A program made the position numbers and the translations under genes. From assembly GCF_002269255.1 (NCBI RefSeq), contig NZ_CP022823.1, forward strand, positions 3,534,001-3,598,000: a stretch of DNA of 64,000 bases, read 5' to 3'. Below, one piece after another: positions 43,351 through 51,155 of the stretch (positions within the stretch are counted from its first letter, which is position 1; every line of letters starts with the position of its first letter). Under the pieces are notes generated by a model. The model saw only the letters and a list, made by a program, of their open reading frames with translations. It ran no database searches and was not told the origin of the DNA. Origin of the DNA: Klebsiella quasivariicola (GTDB taxonomy: Bacteria > Pseudomonadota > Gammaproteobacteria > Enterobacterales > Enterobacteriaceae).

Positions 43351-46300
43351 ATGGGCACCACCACCATGGGTGTTAAGCTTGACGACGCAACCCGCGAGCG
43401 CATTAAGTCCGCCGCGAGCCGTATTGACCGCACGCCGCACTGGCTGATTAAACAGGCCATCTTCAACTATCTGGAAAAACTGGAGAACGACGAGACGCTG
43501 CCTGAGCTGCCGGCGCTTCTGAACGGCGCCGCTAATGAAAGCGATGAAGCGGGTTCCCCGGCGGAAGAGCCGTATCAACCATTTCTCGAATTTGCCGAGC
43601 AGATCCTGCCGCAGTCGGTGAGCCGCGCAGCGATCACCGCCGCTTGGCGACGTCCGGAAACCGACGCGGTGCCGATGCTGCTGGAGCAGGCCCGCCTGCC
43701 GCAGCCGCTGGGCGAACAGGCGCACAAGCTGGCGTATCAGCTGGCGGAAAAACTGCGCAACCAGAAAACCGCCAGCGGCCGCGCCGGCATGGTGCAGAGT
43801 CTGCTGCAGGAGTTTTCCCTCTCTTCACAGGAAGGGGTGGCGCTGATGTGCCTGGCGGAAGCCCTGCTGCGTATTCCGGATAAAGCCACCCGCGATGCGC
43901 TGATCCGCGACAAAATCAGCAACGGCAACTGGCAGTCGCACATCGGCCGCAGCCCGTCGCTGTTCGTCAACGCCGCCACCTGGGGGCTGCTGTTTACCGG
44001 CAAACTGGTGTCGACCCATAACGAGACCAGCCTCTCCCGCTCCCTGAACCGCATCATCGGCAAAAGCGGCGAACCGCTGATCCGCAAGGGCGTGGACATG
44101 GCGATGCGCCTGATGGGCGAGCAGTTCGTCACCGGCGAAACCATCGCCGAAGCGCTGGCCAACGCCCGCAAGCTGGAAGAGAAAGGGTTCCGTTACTCCT
44201 ACGATATGCTCGGCGAAGCGGCCCTGACCGCCGCCGACGCCCAGGCCTACATGGTCTCTTATCAGCAGGCGATCCATGCCATCGGCAAAGCCTCCAACGG
44301 CCGCGGCATTTATGAAGGCCCGGGCATCTCGATTAAACTCTCCGCGCTGCATCCGCGCTACAGCCGCGCGCAGTATGACCGGGTAATGGAAGAGCTTTAC
44401 CCGCGTCTGAAATCGCTGACCCTGCTGGCGCGCCAGTACGATATCGGCATCAACATCGACGCCGAAGAGGCCGACCGCCTGGAGATCTCCCTCGATCTGC
44501 TGGAAAAACTGTGCTTCGAACCGGAGCTGGCCGGCTGGAACGGCATCGGCTTCGTGATCCAGGCCTATCAGAAGCGCTGCCCGTTCGTCATCGATGCCCT
44601 GATCGACCTCGCGACCCGCAGCCGCCGTCGCCTGATGATCCGTCTGGTGAAAGGCGCCTACTGGGATAGCGAAATCAAACGCGCGCAGATGGAAGGCCTT
44701 GAAGGCTATCCGGTGTACACCCGCAAGGTTTACACCGACGTCTCCTACCTCGCCTGTGCGAAAAAACTGCTGGCGGTGCCGAACCTGATTTACCCGCAGT
44801 TCGCCACCCACAACGCTCATACCCTGGCGGCTATCTACCAGCTGGCGGGCCAGAACTACTACCCGGGCCAGTATGAGTTCCAGTGCCTGCACGGCATGGG
44901 CGAACCGCTGTACGAGCAGGTGGTGGGCAAAGTCGCCGACGGCAAACTGAACCGGCCGTGCCGGATCTACGCCCCGGTGGGCACCCACGAAACGCTGCTG
45001 GCGTATCTGGTGCGCCGTCTGCTGGAAAACGGCGCCAATACCTCTTTCGTCAACCGTATCGCGGACAATACCCTGCCGCTGGACGAGCTGGTGGCCGATC
45101 CGGTCAGCGCGGTAGAAAAACTGGCGCAGCAGGAAGGCCAGGCCGGCCTGCCGCATCCGAAAATCCCGCTGCCGCGCGATCTCTACGGCAGCGGCCGGAG
45201 CAACTCCGCCGGTCTCGATCTGGCGAACGAGCACCGTCTGGCCTCCCTCTCCTCCTCCCTGCTCAACAGCGCCCTGCATAAATGGCAGGCGCTGCCGATG
45301 CTGGAGCAGCCGGTGGCCGAAGGCGAAATGCAGCCGGTGGTTAACCCGGCAGAGCCGAAAGATATCGTCGGCTACGTCCGCGAAGCCAGCGATGACGAAG
45401 TGCAGCAGGCGCTGACCAGCGCTATCAACAATGCGCCGATCTGGTTCGCCACCCCGCCGCAGGAGCGCGCCGCCATTCTTGAGCGCGCCGCGGTGCTGAT
45501 GGAAAGCCAGATGCCGACCCTGATGGGGATCCTGGTGCGCGAAGCGGGTAAAACCTTCAGCAACGCCATCGCCGAAGTACGCGAGGCCGTCGACTTCCTG
45601 CACTATTACGCCGGCCAGGTGCGCGACGATTTCGATAATGAAACCCACCGCCCGCTGGGTCCGGTGGTCTGTATCAGCCCTTGGAACTTCCCGCTGGCGA
45701 TCTTCACCGGCCAGATTGCCGCCGCGCTGGCGGCCGGCAACAGCGTGCTGGCAAAACCGGCCGAACAGACGCCGCTGATCGCCGCCCAGGGCGTGGCGAT
45801 TCTGCTCGAAGCCGGCGTGCCGCCGGGCGTTATTCAGCTGCTGCCGGGCCGCGGGGAGACCGTCGGCGCCGCGCTAACCTCCGATGAGCGCGTGCGCGGC
45901 GTGATGTTCACCGGCTCCACCGAAGTGGCAACGCTGCTGCAGCGCAATATTGCCAGCCGCCTCGATCCCCAGGGTCGCCCGACGCCGCTGATCGCCGAAA
46001 CCGGCGGGATGAACGCGATGATCGTCGACTCGTCGGCGCTCACCGAACAGGTGGTGATCGACGTGCTGGCTTCCGCGTTCGACAGCGCCGGCCAGCGCTG
46101 CTCCGCCCTGCGCGTGCTGTGCCTGCAGGAGGAGGTTGCCGACCATACGTTAACCATGCTGCGCGGCGCCATGAGCGAGTGCCGGATGGGCAATCCGGGC
46201 CGCCTGACCACCGATATCGGTCCGGTTATCGATGCGGAAGCGAAAGAGAATATTGAACGCCATATTCAGGCAATGCGCGCCAAAGGCCGCACCGTCTACC

Positions 46301-47313
46301 AGGCGGTGCGCGAGAATAGCGAAGACGCAAGCGAATGGCGCCACGGGACCTTCGTGCCGCCGACGCTTATCGAACTCGATAGCTTCGACGAGCTGAAAAA
46401 AGAGGTCTTCGGGCCGGTACTGCACGTGGTGCGCTATAACCGTAACGAGCTGGACAAACTGGTCGAGCAGATTAACGCCTCTGGCTATGGCCTGACCCTC
46501 GGCGTGCATACCCGCATCGACGAGACCATCGCCCAGGTCACCGGCAGCGCGAAGGTGGGCAACCTGTACGTCAACCGCAATATGGTTGGCGCCGTAGTCG
46601 GCGTGCAGCCGTTCGGCGGCGAAGGGTTGTCCGGTACCGGTCCGAAAGCCGGCGGTCCGCTGTATCTGTACCGTCTGCTCTCCAGCCGTCCGCAGGACGC
46701 GGTTGGCGTGACCTTCTCCCGCCAGGATGCGGAGCGCCCGCTGGACGCCCAGCTGAAAACGCTGCTGGAAAAACCGCTGCTGGCGCTGCAGCAGTGGGCC
46801 GCGGGCCGTCCTGAGCTGCAGGCGCTGTGCCAGCAGTACAGCGAGCAGGCGCAAAGCGGTACCCAACGCCTGCTGCCGGGGCCAACCGGCGAGCGCAATA
46901 CCCTGACGCTGATGCCCCGCGAGCGCGTGCTGTGCGTGGCGGATAACGAACAGGATGCGCTGATCCAGCTGGCGGCTGTGCTGGCGGTGGGTTGTGAAGT
47001 ACTGTGGCCGGACAGCGCCCTGCAGCGCGATCTGGCGAAGAAGCTGCCGCGGGAGGTTAGCGAGCGCATTCGCTTTGCCAAAGCGGAGCAGTTACCTGGT
47101 CAGGCCTTCGACGCGGTTATCTACCACGGCGATTCCGACCAGCTGCGCGAGCTGTGCGAGCAGGTGGCGGCACGCGACGGGGCGATTGTCTCCGTGCAGG
47201 GCTTCGCCCGCGGCGAAACCAATCTGCTGCTGGAGCGCCTGTACATCGAGCGCTCGCTGAGCGTTAACACCGCGGCGGCAGGCGGTAACGCCAGCCTGAT
47301 GACCATCGGCTAA
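43351..47313 (+). CDS. putA: Trifunctional PutA: proline dehydrogenase, P5C dehydrogenase, repressor
   Basis: PutA oxidises proline to glutamate in two steps at the membrane and represses the put genes when proline is absent. The 1320-residue protein has an N-terminal ribbon-helix-helix domain (GTTTMGVKLDDATRERIKSA), the FAD-dependent proline dehydrogenase barrel (about 230-570; LVKGAYWDSEIKRAQ), and an aldehyde dehydrogenase domain (about 640-1130) with PWNFPLAIFTGQ, AETGGMNAM and the catalytic Cys in DSAGQRCSALR. The ATG at 43351 gives the E. coli start and length. A REP sequence and an IS110 element follow. Confidence 0.97.
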   Translation: MGTTTMGVKLDDATRERIKSAASRIDRTPHWLIKQAIFNYLEKLENDETLPELPALLNGAANESDEAGSPAEEPYQPFLEFAEQILPQSVSRAAITAAWRRPETDAVPMLLEQARLPQPLGEQAHKLAYQLAEKLRNQKTASGRAGMVQSLLQEFSLSSQEGVALMCLAEALLRIPDKATRDALIRDKISNGNWQSHIGRSPSLFVNAATWGLLFTGKLVSTHNETSLSRSLNRIIGKSGEPLIRKGVDMAMRLMGEQFVTGETIAEALANARKLEEKGFRYSYDMLGEAALTAADAQAYMVSYQQAIHAIGKASNGRGIYEGPGISIKLSALHPRYSRAQYDRVMEELYPRLKSLTLLARQYDIGINIDAEEADRLEISLDLLEKLCFEPELAGWNGIGFVIQAYQKRCPFVIDALIDLATRSRRRLMIRLVKGAYWDSEIKRAQMEGLEGYPVYTRKVYTDVSYLACAKKLLAVPNLIYPQFATHNAHTLAAIYQLAGQNYYPGQYEFQCLHGMGEPLYEQVVGKVADGKLNRPCRIYAPVGTHETLLAYLVRRLLENGANTSFVNRIADNTLPLDELVADPVSAVEKLAQQEGQAGLPHPKIPLPRDLYGSGRSNSAGLDLANEHRLASLSSSLLNSALHKWQALPMLEQPVAEGEMQPVVNPAEPKDIVGYVREASDDEVQQALTSAINNAPIWFATPPQERAAILERAAVLMESQMPTLMGILVREAGKTFSNAIAEVREAVDFLHYYAGQVRDDFDNETHRPLGPVVCISPWNFPLAIFTGQIAAALAAGNSVLAKPAEQTPLIAAQGVAILLEAGVPPGVIQLLPGRGETVGAALTSDERVRGVMFTGSTEVATLLQRNIASRLDPQGRPTPLIAETGGMNAMIVDSSALTEQVVIDVLASAFDSAGQRCSALRVLCLQEEVADHTLTMLRGAMSECRMGNPGRLTTDIGPVIDAEAKENIERHIQAMRAKGRTVYQAVRENSEDASEWRHGTFVPPTLIELDSFDELKKEVFGPVLHVVRYNRNELDKLVEQINASGYGLTLGVHTRIDETIAQVTGSAKVGNLYVNRNMVGAVVGVQPFGGEGLSGTGPKAGGPLYLYRLLSSRPQDAVGVTFSRQDAERPLDAQLKTLLEKPLLALQQWAAGRPELQALCQQYSEQAQSGTQRLLPGPTGERNTLTLMPRERVLCVADNEQDALIQLAAVLAVGCEVLWPDSALQRDLAKKLPREVSERIRFAKAEQLPGQAFDAVIYHGDSDQLRELCEQVAARDGAIVSVQGFARGETNLLLERLYIERSLSVNTAAAGGNASLMTIG

Positions 47314-47318
47314 AACGG

Positions 47319-47351
47319 GCTCCCCGGTGGCGCTGCGCTTACCGGGGCTAC
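47319..47351. repeat. REP sequence after putA
   Basis: An imperfect palindrome CCCCGGTGGCGCTGCG... / ...TTACCGGGG ending in GCTAC, 6 bp after the putA stop. It is the first unit of a REP cluster (BIME) that the IS element now splits. It is in the orientation opposite to the unit at 48576. Confidence 0.75.
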
Positions 47352-47391
47352 CTGTCTCATGGCACGGGGGCGGCCAGTATTGTAGATACTG

Positions 47392-48378
47392 TTATGCCAT
47401 GCAAGCATTTTCCGTATGCTGCGTGGCATCGAACGGGCGTCCCGATTTCAGGACCCCGTACGCCACCTGTGCCAGCTTCCGCATCATTGCACCGATGATC
47501 AGCTTTGCATTTTTTCCGCTCTTCTCCAGTCGTTCCCTGAATATCCGACCCCATTCTGTCTTGTACAGCGTCACCATTGCCGGCATGTACAGCGCACGGC
47601 GCAGCGACATATGACCCATTTTACTCATCCGACTCACCCGCCGGATGCTGCTGCCTGATTCATGCTGCTTTGGTGTCAGACCCGCGAACGCCGCGAACTG
47701 CCTCGCTTCCAGGAATCTGTTTTTCAGCCCCACGTAAGCCAGCAACACCGCCGATGTTTTCGCTCCGATCCCCGGGATACTGTCCAGCAGTTTGCGACGG
47801 TGCTTCATATCCGGATCATCATCCGTCAGGTCTTTTATCTGCTTTTCGATACGCTTCAGTTCCGTCTCCAGCCACAGCAGGTGCATGTCGATACTCGGCA
47901 ACTGAACTTCACGGGCACTTTCCCGCCGGTTCTGCTCCTGAACATGCATTTCCGTCAGTGCCTGATGCCGCAGCACCAGCGCCCGCAGGGCCCGCTCAAC
48001 CGGATGGGGGGCTTCCCATATCACCGGGCGTTTCTCCCGGCAAAAATACGCCAGCTGGCGGGCATCCACCGTATCGGTTTTGCTGCGTATTCCCTGGCTC
48101 TGGACGAACGCTTTGCTGAGCAACGGATTGATAATGGAGACCAGATACCCCGCGTCAGAGAGATGAGCGGCGACATCTTCCATATACGTCCCGGTCGCTT
48201 CCATGCAGACGTGGGCATTGCTGACCTGATGACCGCACAACCAGCTGACGAGCTCGTTATGGCCTTTTGGGGTGTTGGCAAATTTCTTGCTGCGGTGACG
48301 GCCATCAGGGCGCAGCATATCGACGTCGAGTTTAGTTTTGGCAACATCAATGCCGATAAAGTGGAGTTTGTTTTCCAT
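47392..48378 (-). CDS. IS110-family (IS621-type) transposase/recombinase
   Basis: A 328-residue serine/DEDD recombinase. The N-terminal RuvC-like domain has D11 (IGIDVAK), E60 (CMEATGTY), D102 and D105 (KTDTVDAR); the C-terminal Tnp domain has the IPGIG helix-hairpin-helix and S241 (HESGSSIRR), corresponding to the catalytic Ser of IS621. The linker KRIEKQIKDLTDDDPDMKH is nearly the IS621 sequence as I recall it. Length is normal (326 in IS621) and all active-site residues are present, so activity is likely. It would act with the RNA encoded just upstream. Confidence 0.95.
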   Translation of the reverse strand: MENKLHFIGIDVAKTKLDVDMLRPDGRHRSKKFANTPKGHNELVSWLCGHQVSNAHVCMEATGTYMEDVAAHLSDAGYLVSIINPLLSKAFVQSQGIRSKTDTVDARQLAYFCREKRPVIWEAPHPVERALRALVLRHQALTEMHVQEQNRRESAREVQLPSIDMHLLWLETELKRIEKQIKDLTDDDPDMKHRRKLLDSIPGIGAKTSAVLLAYVGLKNRFLEARQFAAFAGLTPKQHESGSSIRRVSRMSKMGHMSLRRALYMPAMVTLYKTEWGRIFRERLEKSGKNAKLIIGAMMRKLAQVAYGVLKSGRPFDATQHTENACMA

Positions 48379-48380
48379 GG

Positions 48381-48559
48381 TGTAACCATCCTTGCAAATG
48401 CGGGGTACCGGGTGTTCCGGTCCATGATACTGTTCGGTTTATCACTTGTGGAGGAGCGCAGTCCGGTGCGAATTATCTACGACACAGATTTGAGGATCTA
48501 AGGTCGGGTGCGGCATCCGGACTGCATGGCAGAAAGAACTGGCCGGTTCTCTCTGCACG
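48381..48559 (-). ncRNA. Candidate bridge RNA of the IS110 element
   Basis: About 179 nt from GTGCAGAG to the transposase start. Visible structure: a 5' stem-loop (GCAGAGAGAAC / GTTCTTTCTGC), a target loop closed by GCAGTCCGG (48525-48517) and CCGGACTGC (48466-48458), and a donor loop with inner stem ACCGG/CCGGT closed by AACC/GGTT. Guides: ACCCGACCT (48509-48501) equals target plus core; GTAG (48480-48477) complements CTAC of the right target; AACAGTATC (48434-48426) equals the right IS end plus core; TGCAAG (48396-48391) pairs with CTTGTA of the left end with one G-U. The architecture is that of the IS621 bridge RNA; expression here is inferred. Confidence 0.85.
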
Positions 48560-48575
48560 AAAGGAATAATACAAG

Positions 48576-48601
48576 GTCGGGTAAGCGTAGCGCCACCCGA
48601 C
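48576..48601. repeat. REP unit that served as IS110 target
   Basis: A palindromic REP with arms GTCGGGT / ACCCGAC and centre AAGCGTAGCGCC. On the element strand it ends ACCCGAC and is followed directly by the CT core and the IS left end; the other target half (ACAATACTGG) is at 47383-47374. Confidence 0.88.
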
Positions 48602-48618
48602 AACATAACAATACAACG

Positions 48619-48657
48619 AGGTAGCCCGGATAAGGCGCTGTGCGCCGCTATCCGGGA
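48619..48657. repeat. Third REP unit of the putA BIME
   Basis: GGTAGCCCGGATAAGGCG paired with CGCCGCTATCCGGGAG, inverted relative to the unit at 48576. Together with 47319 and 48576 it forms the REP cluster between putA and the LprI-like gene. Confidence 0.8.
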
Positions 48658-48708
48658 GAGCGGCGCGGTGATCAGCTAATGACAGCCGACGTCAGCTGTG
48701 CTTAATTA

Positions 48709-48733
48709 AGGCTCCCGGAGGGGAGCCTTTTTT
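48709..48733 (+). terminator. Terminator directly upstream of the LprI-like gene
   Basis: Stem AGGCTCCC / GGGAGCCT, loop GGAG, followed by six T residues. Only 14 bp separate its T-run from the next ATG. It may be the original putA terminator or an attenuator in the leader of the next gene. Confidence 0.85.
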
Positions 48734-48747
48734 ATGGGAGCAGAACA

Positions 48748-49143
48748 ATGAAACGTATGTTATTTGCCGTAGTGGCCCTGCTGGCCAGCGGCGCGGCGCT
48801 GGCGGACGAGTGCAGCAACGCCAATACCCAAACCGAAATGAATCAGTGCGCGGCCGCGCAGTTTCAGGCGGCCGATAAAAAACTGAATGACACCTGGCAG
48901 CAGGCCCTGCAGCGGGCGGCGGGTAAACAACAAACATTACTGAAGCAGGCGCAGCAGGCATGGATCGCCCTGCGCGACGCCGATTGCGCCTTTCTCGCCT
49001 CCGGCGCCGAAGGCGGCAGCATGCAGCCGATGCTGGTCAGCCAGTGCATGACCGATAAGAGCGTGGAGCGGGAGTCATTCCTCGCCTCGCTGCTGCAGTG
49101 CGAGGATGGCGATCAAAGCTGCCCGCTGCCGCCGGCCAATTAA
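48748..49143 (+). CDS. LprI-family (DUF1311) periplasmic protein
   Basis: A 131-residue exported protein. Signal peptide MKRMLFAVVALLASGAALA, then a DUF1311/LprI domain with the pattern DECSNANTQTEMNQCAAAQF and QQAWIALRDADCAFLAS, four or more cysteines likely in disulfides. Mycobacterial LprI inhibits lysozyme; for enterobacterial members the role is not established. GGGAG precedes the ATG. Its stop overlaps the end of the convergent rutR by 4 bp. Confidence 0.82.
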   Translation: MKRMLFAVVALLASGAALADECSNANTQTEMNQCAAAQFQAADKKLNDTWQQALQRAAGKQQTLLKQAQQAWIALRDADCAFLASGAEGGSMQPMLVSQCMTDKSVERESFLASLLQCEDGDQSCPLPPAN

Positions 49144-49778
49144 CGGACGCGAATGCCTTCGATAATCATCCGCTGGACATTATCGACCGTTTGTTCAAAA
49201 AAAGCCGCGTCCTGCAGCGTGGCGCCGGTGACTGCCTCCACCTGGGTGGCAAAGTCGGCGTAATGCTGGGTGGTGGCCCAGATCATAAAGATTAAATGCT
49301 GCGGATCGACCGGCGCCAGCTTGCCGCGGTCGATCCAGCCGGAAACAATCGCCGATTTCTCATCCACCAGCGCTTTCAGATCCCCGGTCAGTTCGCCCAT
49401 CAGCAGCGGCGCGCCCTGCAGCATCTCGAGGCAGAACAGCTTCGAGGCCTGGGGATGATCGCGGGACACCTCCAGCTTCAGGCGAATATATTCGCGGATC
49501 GCCACCAGCGGGCTGATGTCCTCACGAAACGCCTTCAGCGGCGCCAGCCAGATGGCGAGGATCTGCTGCAGGACAGCCACATACAGCGCCTCTTTCGAAG
49601 GGTAGTAATAGAGCAGATTGGTTTTCGATACCCCGGCGCGCTCAGCCACCTGCTCCAGTCGCGTACCGTGAATGCCAAATTGCGAAAAGGCCTCCAGCGC
49701 GGCGGCCAGAATGGCCTCCTTTTTGGCGCTTACCGCTTGTGAACGTTTACCGGTTTTTTTCGCGGCGCCCTGTGCCAT
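49140..49778 (-). CDS. rutR: Pyrimidine-utilisation regulator RutR
   Basis: RutR is a TetR-family dimer that represses rutA-G until uracil or thymine binds, and affects pyrimidine and purine genes more widely. The 212-residue product has the helix-turn-helix TRLEQVAERAGVSKTNLLYYY and ends NVQRMIIEGIRVR; length equals E. coli. It is divergent from rutA with a regulatory gap of 285 bp. Confidence 0.95.
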   Translation of the reverse strand: MAQGAAKKTGKRSQAVSAKKEAILAAALEAFSQFGIHGTRLEQVAERAGVSKTNLLYYYPSKEALYVAVLQQILAIWLAPLKAFREDISPLVAIREYIRLKLEVSRDHPQASKLFCLEMLQGAPLLMGELTGDLKALVDEKSAIVSGWIDRGKLAPVDPQHLIFMIWATTQHYADFATQVEAVTGATLQDAAFFEQTVDNVQRMIIEGIRVR

Positions 49779-49839
49779 ACATCCTCTCCTTCAGTTGACG
49801 CCTCCAGCATAGCAAAAGCCCTGCCCCGACACGACCCCG

Positions 49840-49856
49840 TGCACCCTGATTGCGCA
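49840..49856 (+). promoter_or_regulatory. NtrC enhancer site upstream of rutA
   Basis: TGCACCCTGATTGCGCA fits the NtrC palindrome TGCACC-N5-GGTGCA with two changes. It lies about 150 bp before the sigma-54 start expected near 49990, a usual enhancer distance. Confidence 0.72.
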
Positions 49857-49883
49857 TGACTGCCGTTTTTTCGTGCACTGATT

Positions 49884-49899
49884 TTGACCATTCAGTCCA
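49884..49899 (+). promoter_or_regulatory. RutR operator of rutA
   Basis: TTGACCATTCAGTCCA matches the RutR palindrome TTGACCA-NN-TGGTCAA, the first half exactly. It lies between the NtrC site and the sigma-54 promoter, so repression by blocking the enhancer loop or polymerase is plausible. Confidence 0.82.
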
Positions 49900-49962
49900 C
49901 TTTTTTATCGTCCTTTTTAGCAACTCAAAAGTAACACATTAATAACATTAGCATTTATAAAA

Positions 49963-49979
49963 CTGGCATCGCCTTTGCT
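49963..49979 (+). promoter_or_regulatory. Sigma-54 promoter of the rut operon
   Basis: CTGGCATCGCCTTTGCT has the GG (-24) and GC (-12) elements exactly 12 bp apart, within TGGCAT-N5-TTGCT. The rut operon is NtrC/sigma-54 controlled in E. coli. Confidence 0.88.
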
Positions 49980-50063
49980 TTAGCTCTTCTGCGAGGTGGT
50001 CCAGAGAGAGGCAGGATGCCGCACCACCGCAACTTCATCTTCCATGACTGCAGAGAGGTAGGT

Positions 50064-51155
50064 ATGAAAATTGGTGTTTTCGTTCCCATTGGCAACAACG
50101 GTTGGCTGATCTCTACCCATGCCCCGCAGTATATGCCGACCTTCGAACTGAATAAGGCTATCGTACAGAAGGCCGAGCACTACCATTTCGACTTCGCGCT
50201 CTCCATGATCAAGCTGCGCGGCTTCGGCGGGAAAACCGAGTTCTGGGATCACAACCTGGAGTCCTTCACCCTGATGGCCGGCCTGGCCGCGGTGACCTCG
50301 AAGATCCAGATCTACGCCACCGCCGCCACCCTGACGCTGCCGCCGGCGATTGTCGCCCGGATGGCCTCCACCATCGATTCCATCTCCGGCGGCCGGTTTG
50401 GCGTCAATCTGGTGACCGGCTGGCAAAAACCGGAATATGACCAGATGGGCATGTGGCCGGGAGATGACTATTTCGCCAGCCGCTATGACTATCTCACCGA
50501 ATACGTCCAGGTGCTCCGTGACCTGTGGGGCACCGGGCGCAGCGATTTCAAAGGCGACTACTTCACCATGAACGACTGCCGGGTCAGCCCGCGCCCTTCG
50601 CAGCCGATGAAGGTGATCTGCGCCGGGCAGAGCGATGCCGGTATGGCCTTCTCCGCCCAGCACGCGGACTACAACTTCTGCTTTGGCAAAGGGGTCAACA
50701 CGCCAACGGCCTTTGCCCCGACCGCCGCGCGCATGATGCAGGCGGCGGAAAAAACCGGCCGCGACGTAGGATCCTATGTGCTGTTCATGGTGATCGCCGA
50801 CGAAACCGACGAGGCGGCGCGCGCCAAATGGGAACATTACAAAGCGGGCGCCGATGAAGAAGCGCTGGCGTGGCTCACCGAGCAGAGTCAGAAAGACACC
50901 CGCTCCGGCAGCGATACCAACGTGCGCCAGATGGCTGACCCCACCTCGGCGGTCAACATTAATATGGGCACCCTTGTCGGATCGTATGCCAGCGTCGCGC
51001 GCATGCTCGATGAAGTGGCGAGCGTGCCCGGCACCGACGGCGTGCTGCTGACCTTTGATGATTTTCTTGCCGGCATCGACGCCTTTGGCGAACGCATTCA
51101 GCCGCTGATGCGCTGCCGGGACCACATTGCTCCAGTTACCCGTGAGGTGGCCTGA
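50064..51155 (+). CDS. rutA: Pyrimidine monooxygenase RutA
   Basis: RutA opens the uracil ring with FMNH2 and O2 to give ureidoacrylate-type product. The 363-residue luciferase-like monooxygenase starts MKIGVFVPIGNNGWLISTHA and has SISGGRFGVNLVTGW and FGKGVNTPTAFAPTAARM. ATG at 50064 follows GAGAGGTAGGT; the frame is open 16 codons further up but upstream of any homology. The stop overlaps the rutB start (TGATG). Reduced FMN comes from RutF. Confidence 0.96.
   Translation: MKIGVFVPIGNNGWLISTHAPQYMPTFELNKAIVQKAEHYHFDFALSMIKLRGFGGKTEFWDHNLESFTLMAGLAAVTSKIQIYATAATLTLPPAIVARMASTIDSISGGRFGVNLVTGWQKPEYDQMGMWPGDDYFASRYDYLTEYVQVLRDLWGTGRSDFKGDYFTMNDCRVSPRPSQPMKVICAGQSDAGMAFSAQHADYNFCFGKGVNTPTAFAPTAARMMQAAEKTGRDVGSYVLFMVIADETDEAARAKWEHYKAGADEEALAWLTEQSQKDTRSGSDTNVRQMADPTSAVNINMGTLVGSYASVARMLDEVASVPGTDGVLLTFDDFLAGIDAFGERIQPLMRCRDHIAPVTREVA

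Larger units (their letters stand above)
47386..48573 (-). mobile_element. IS110-family element, IS621-like, inserted at a REP end
   Basis: A 1188-bp element flanked by the dinucleotide AG (CT on the element strand) at 47384-47385 and 48574-48575. On the element strand the left end starts TGTATTATTCC after REP-CT, and the right end is AACAGTAT followed by CT. These are the donor half-sites known from E. coli IS621 (ACAGTAT-CT-TGTAT). There are no terminal inverted repeats or longer target duplications, as usual for IS110. A 195-bp non-coding left end holds a bridge-RNA-like sequence; the transposase stop codon overlaps the right end. Confidence 0.9.

Noticed and set aside
43825..45648. 607-codon minus-strand frame inside putA
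   Set aside because: It is antisense to the well-supported putA coding sequence and arises from its GC-rich codon pattern.
47386..48573. Ordinary DDE-type insertion sequence
   Set aside because: There are no terminal inverted repeats or target duplications beyond CT, and the protein has the DEDD plus serine active site of IS110.
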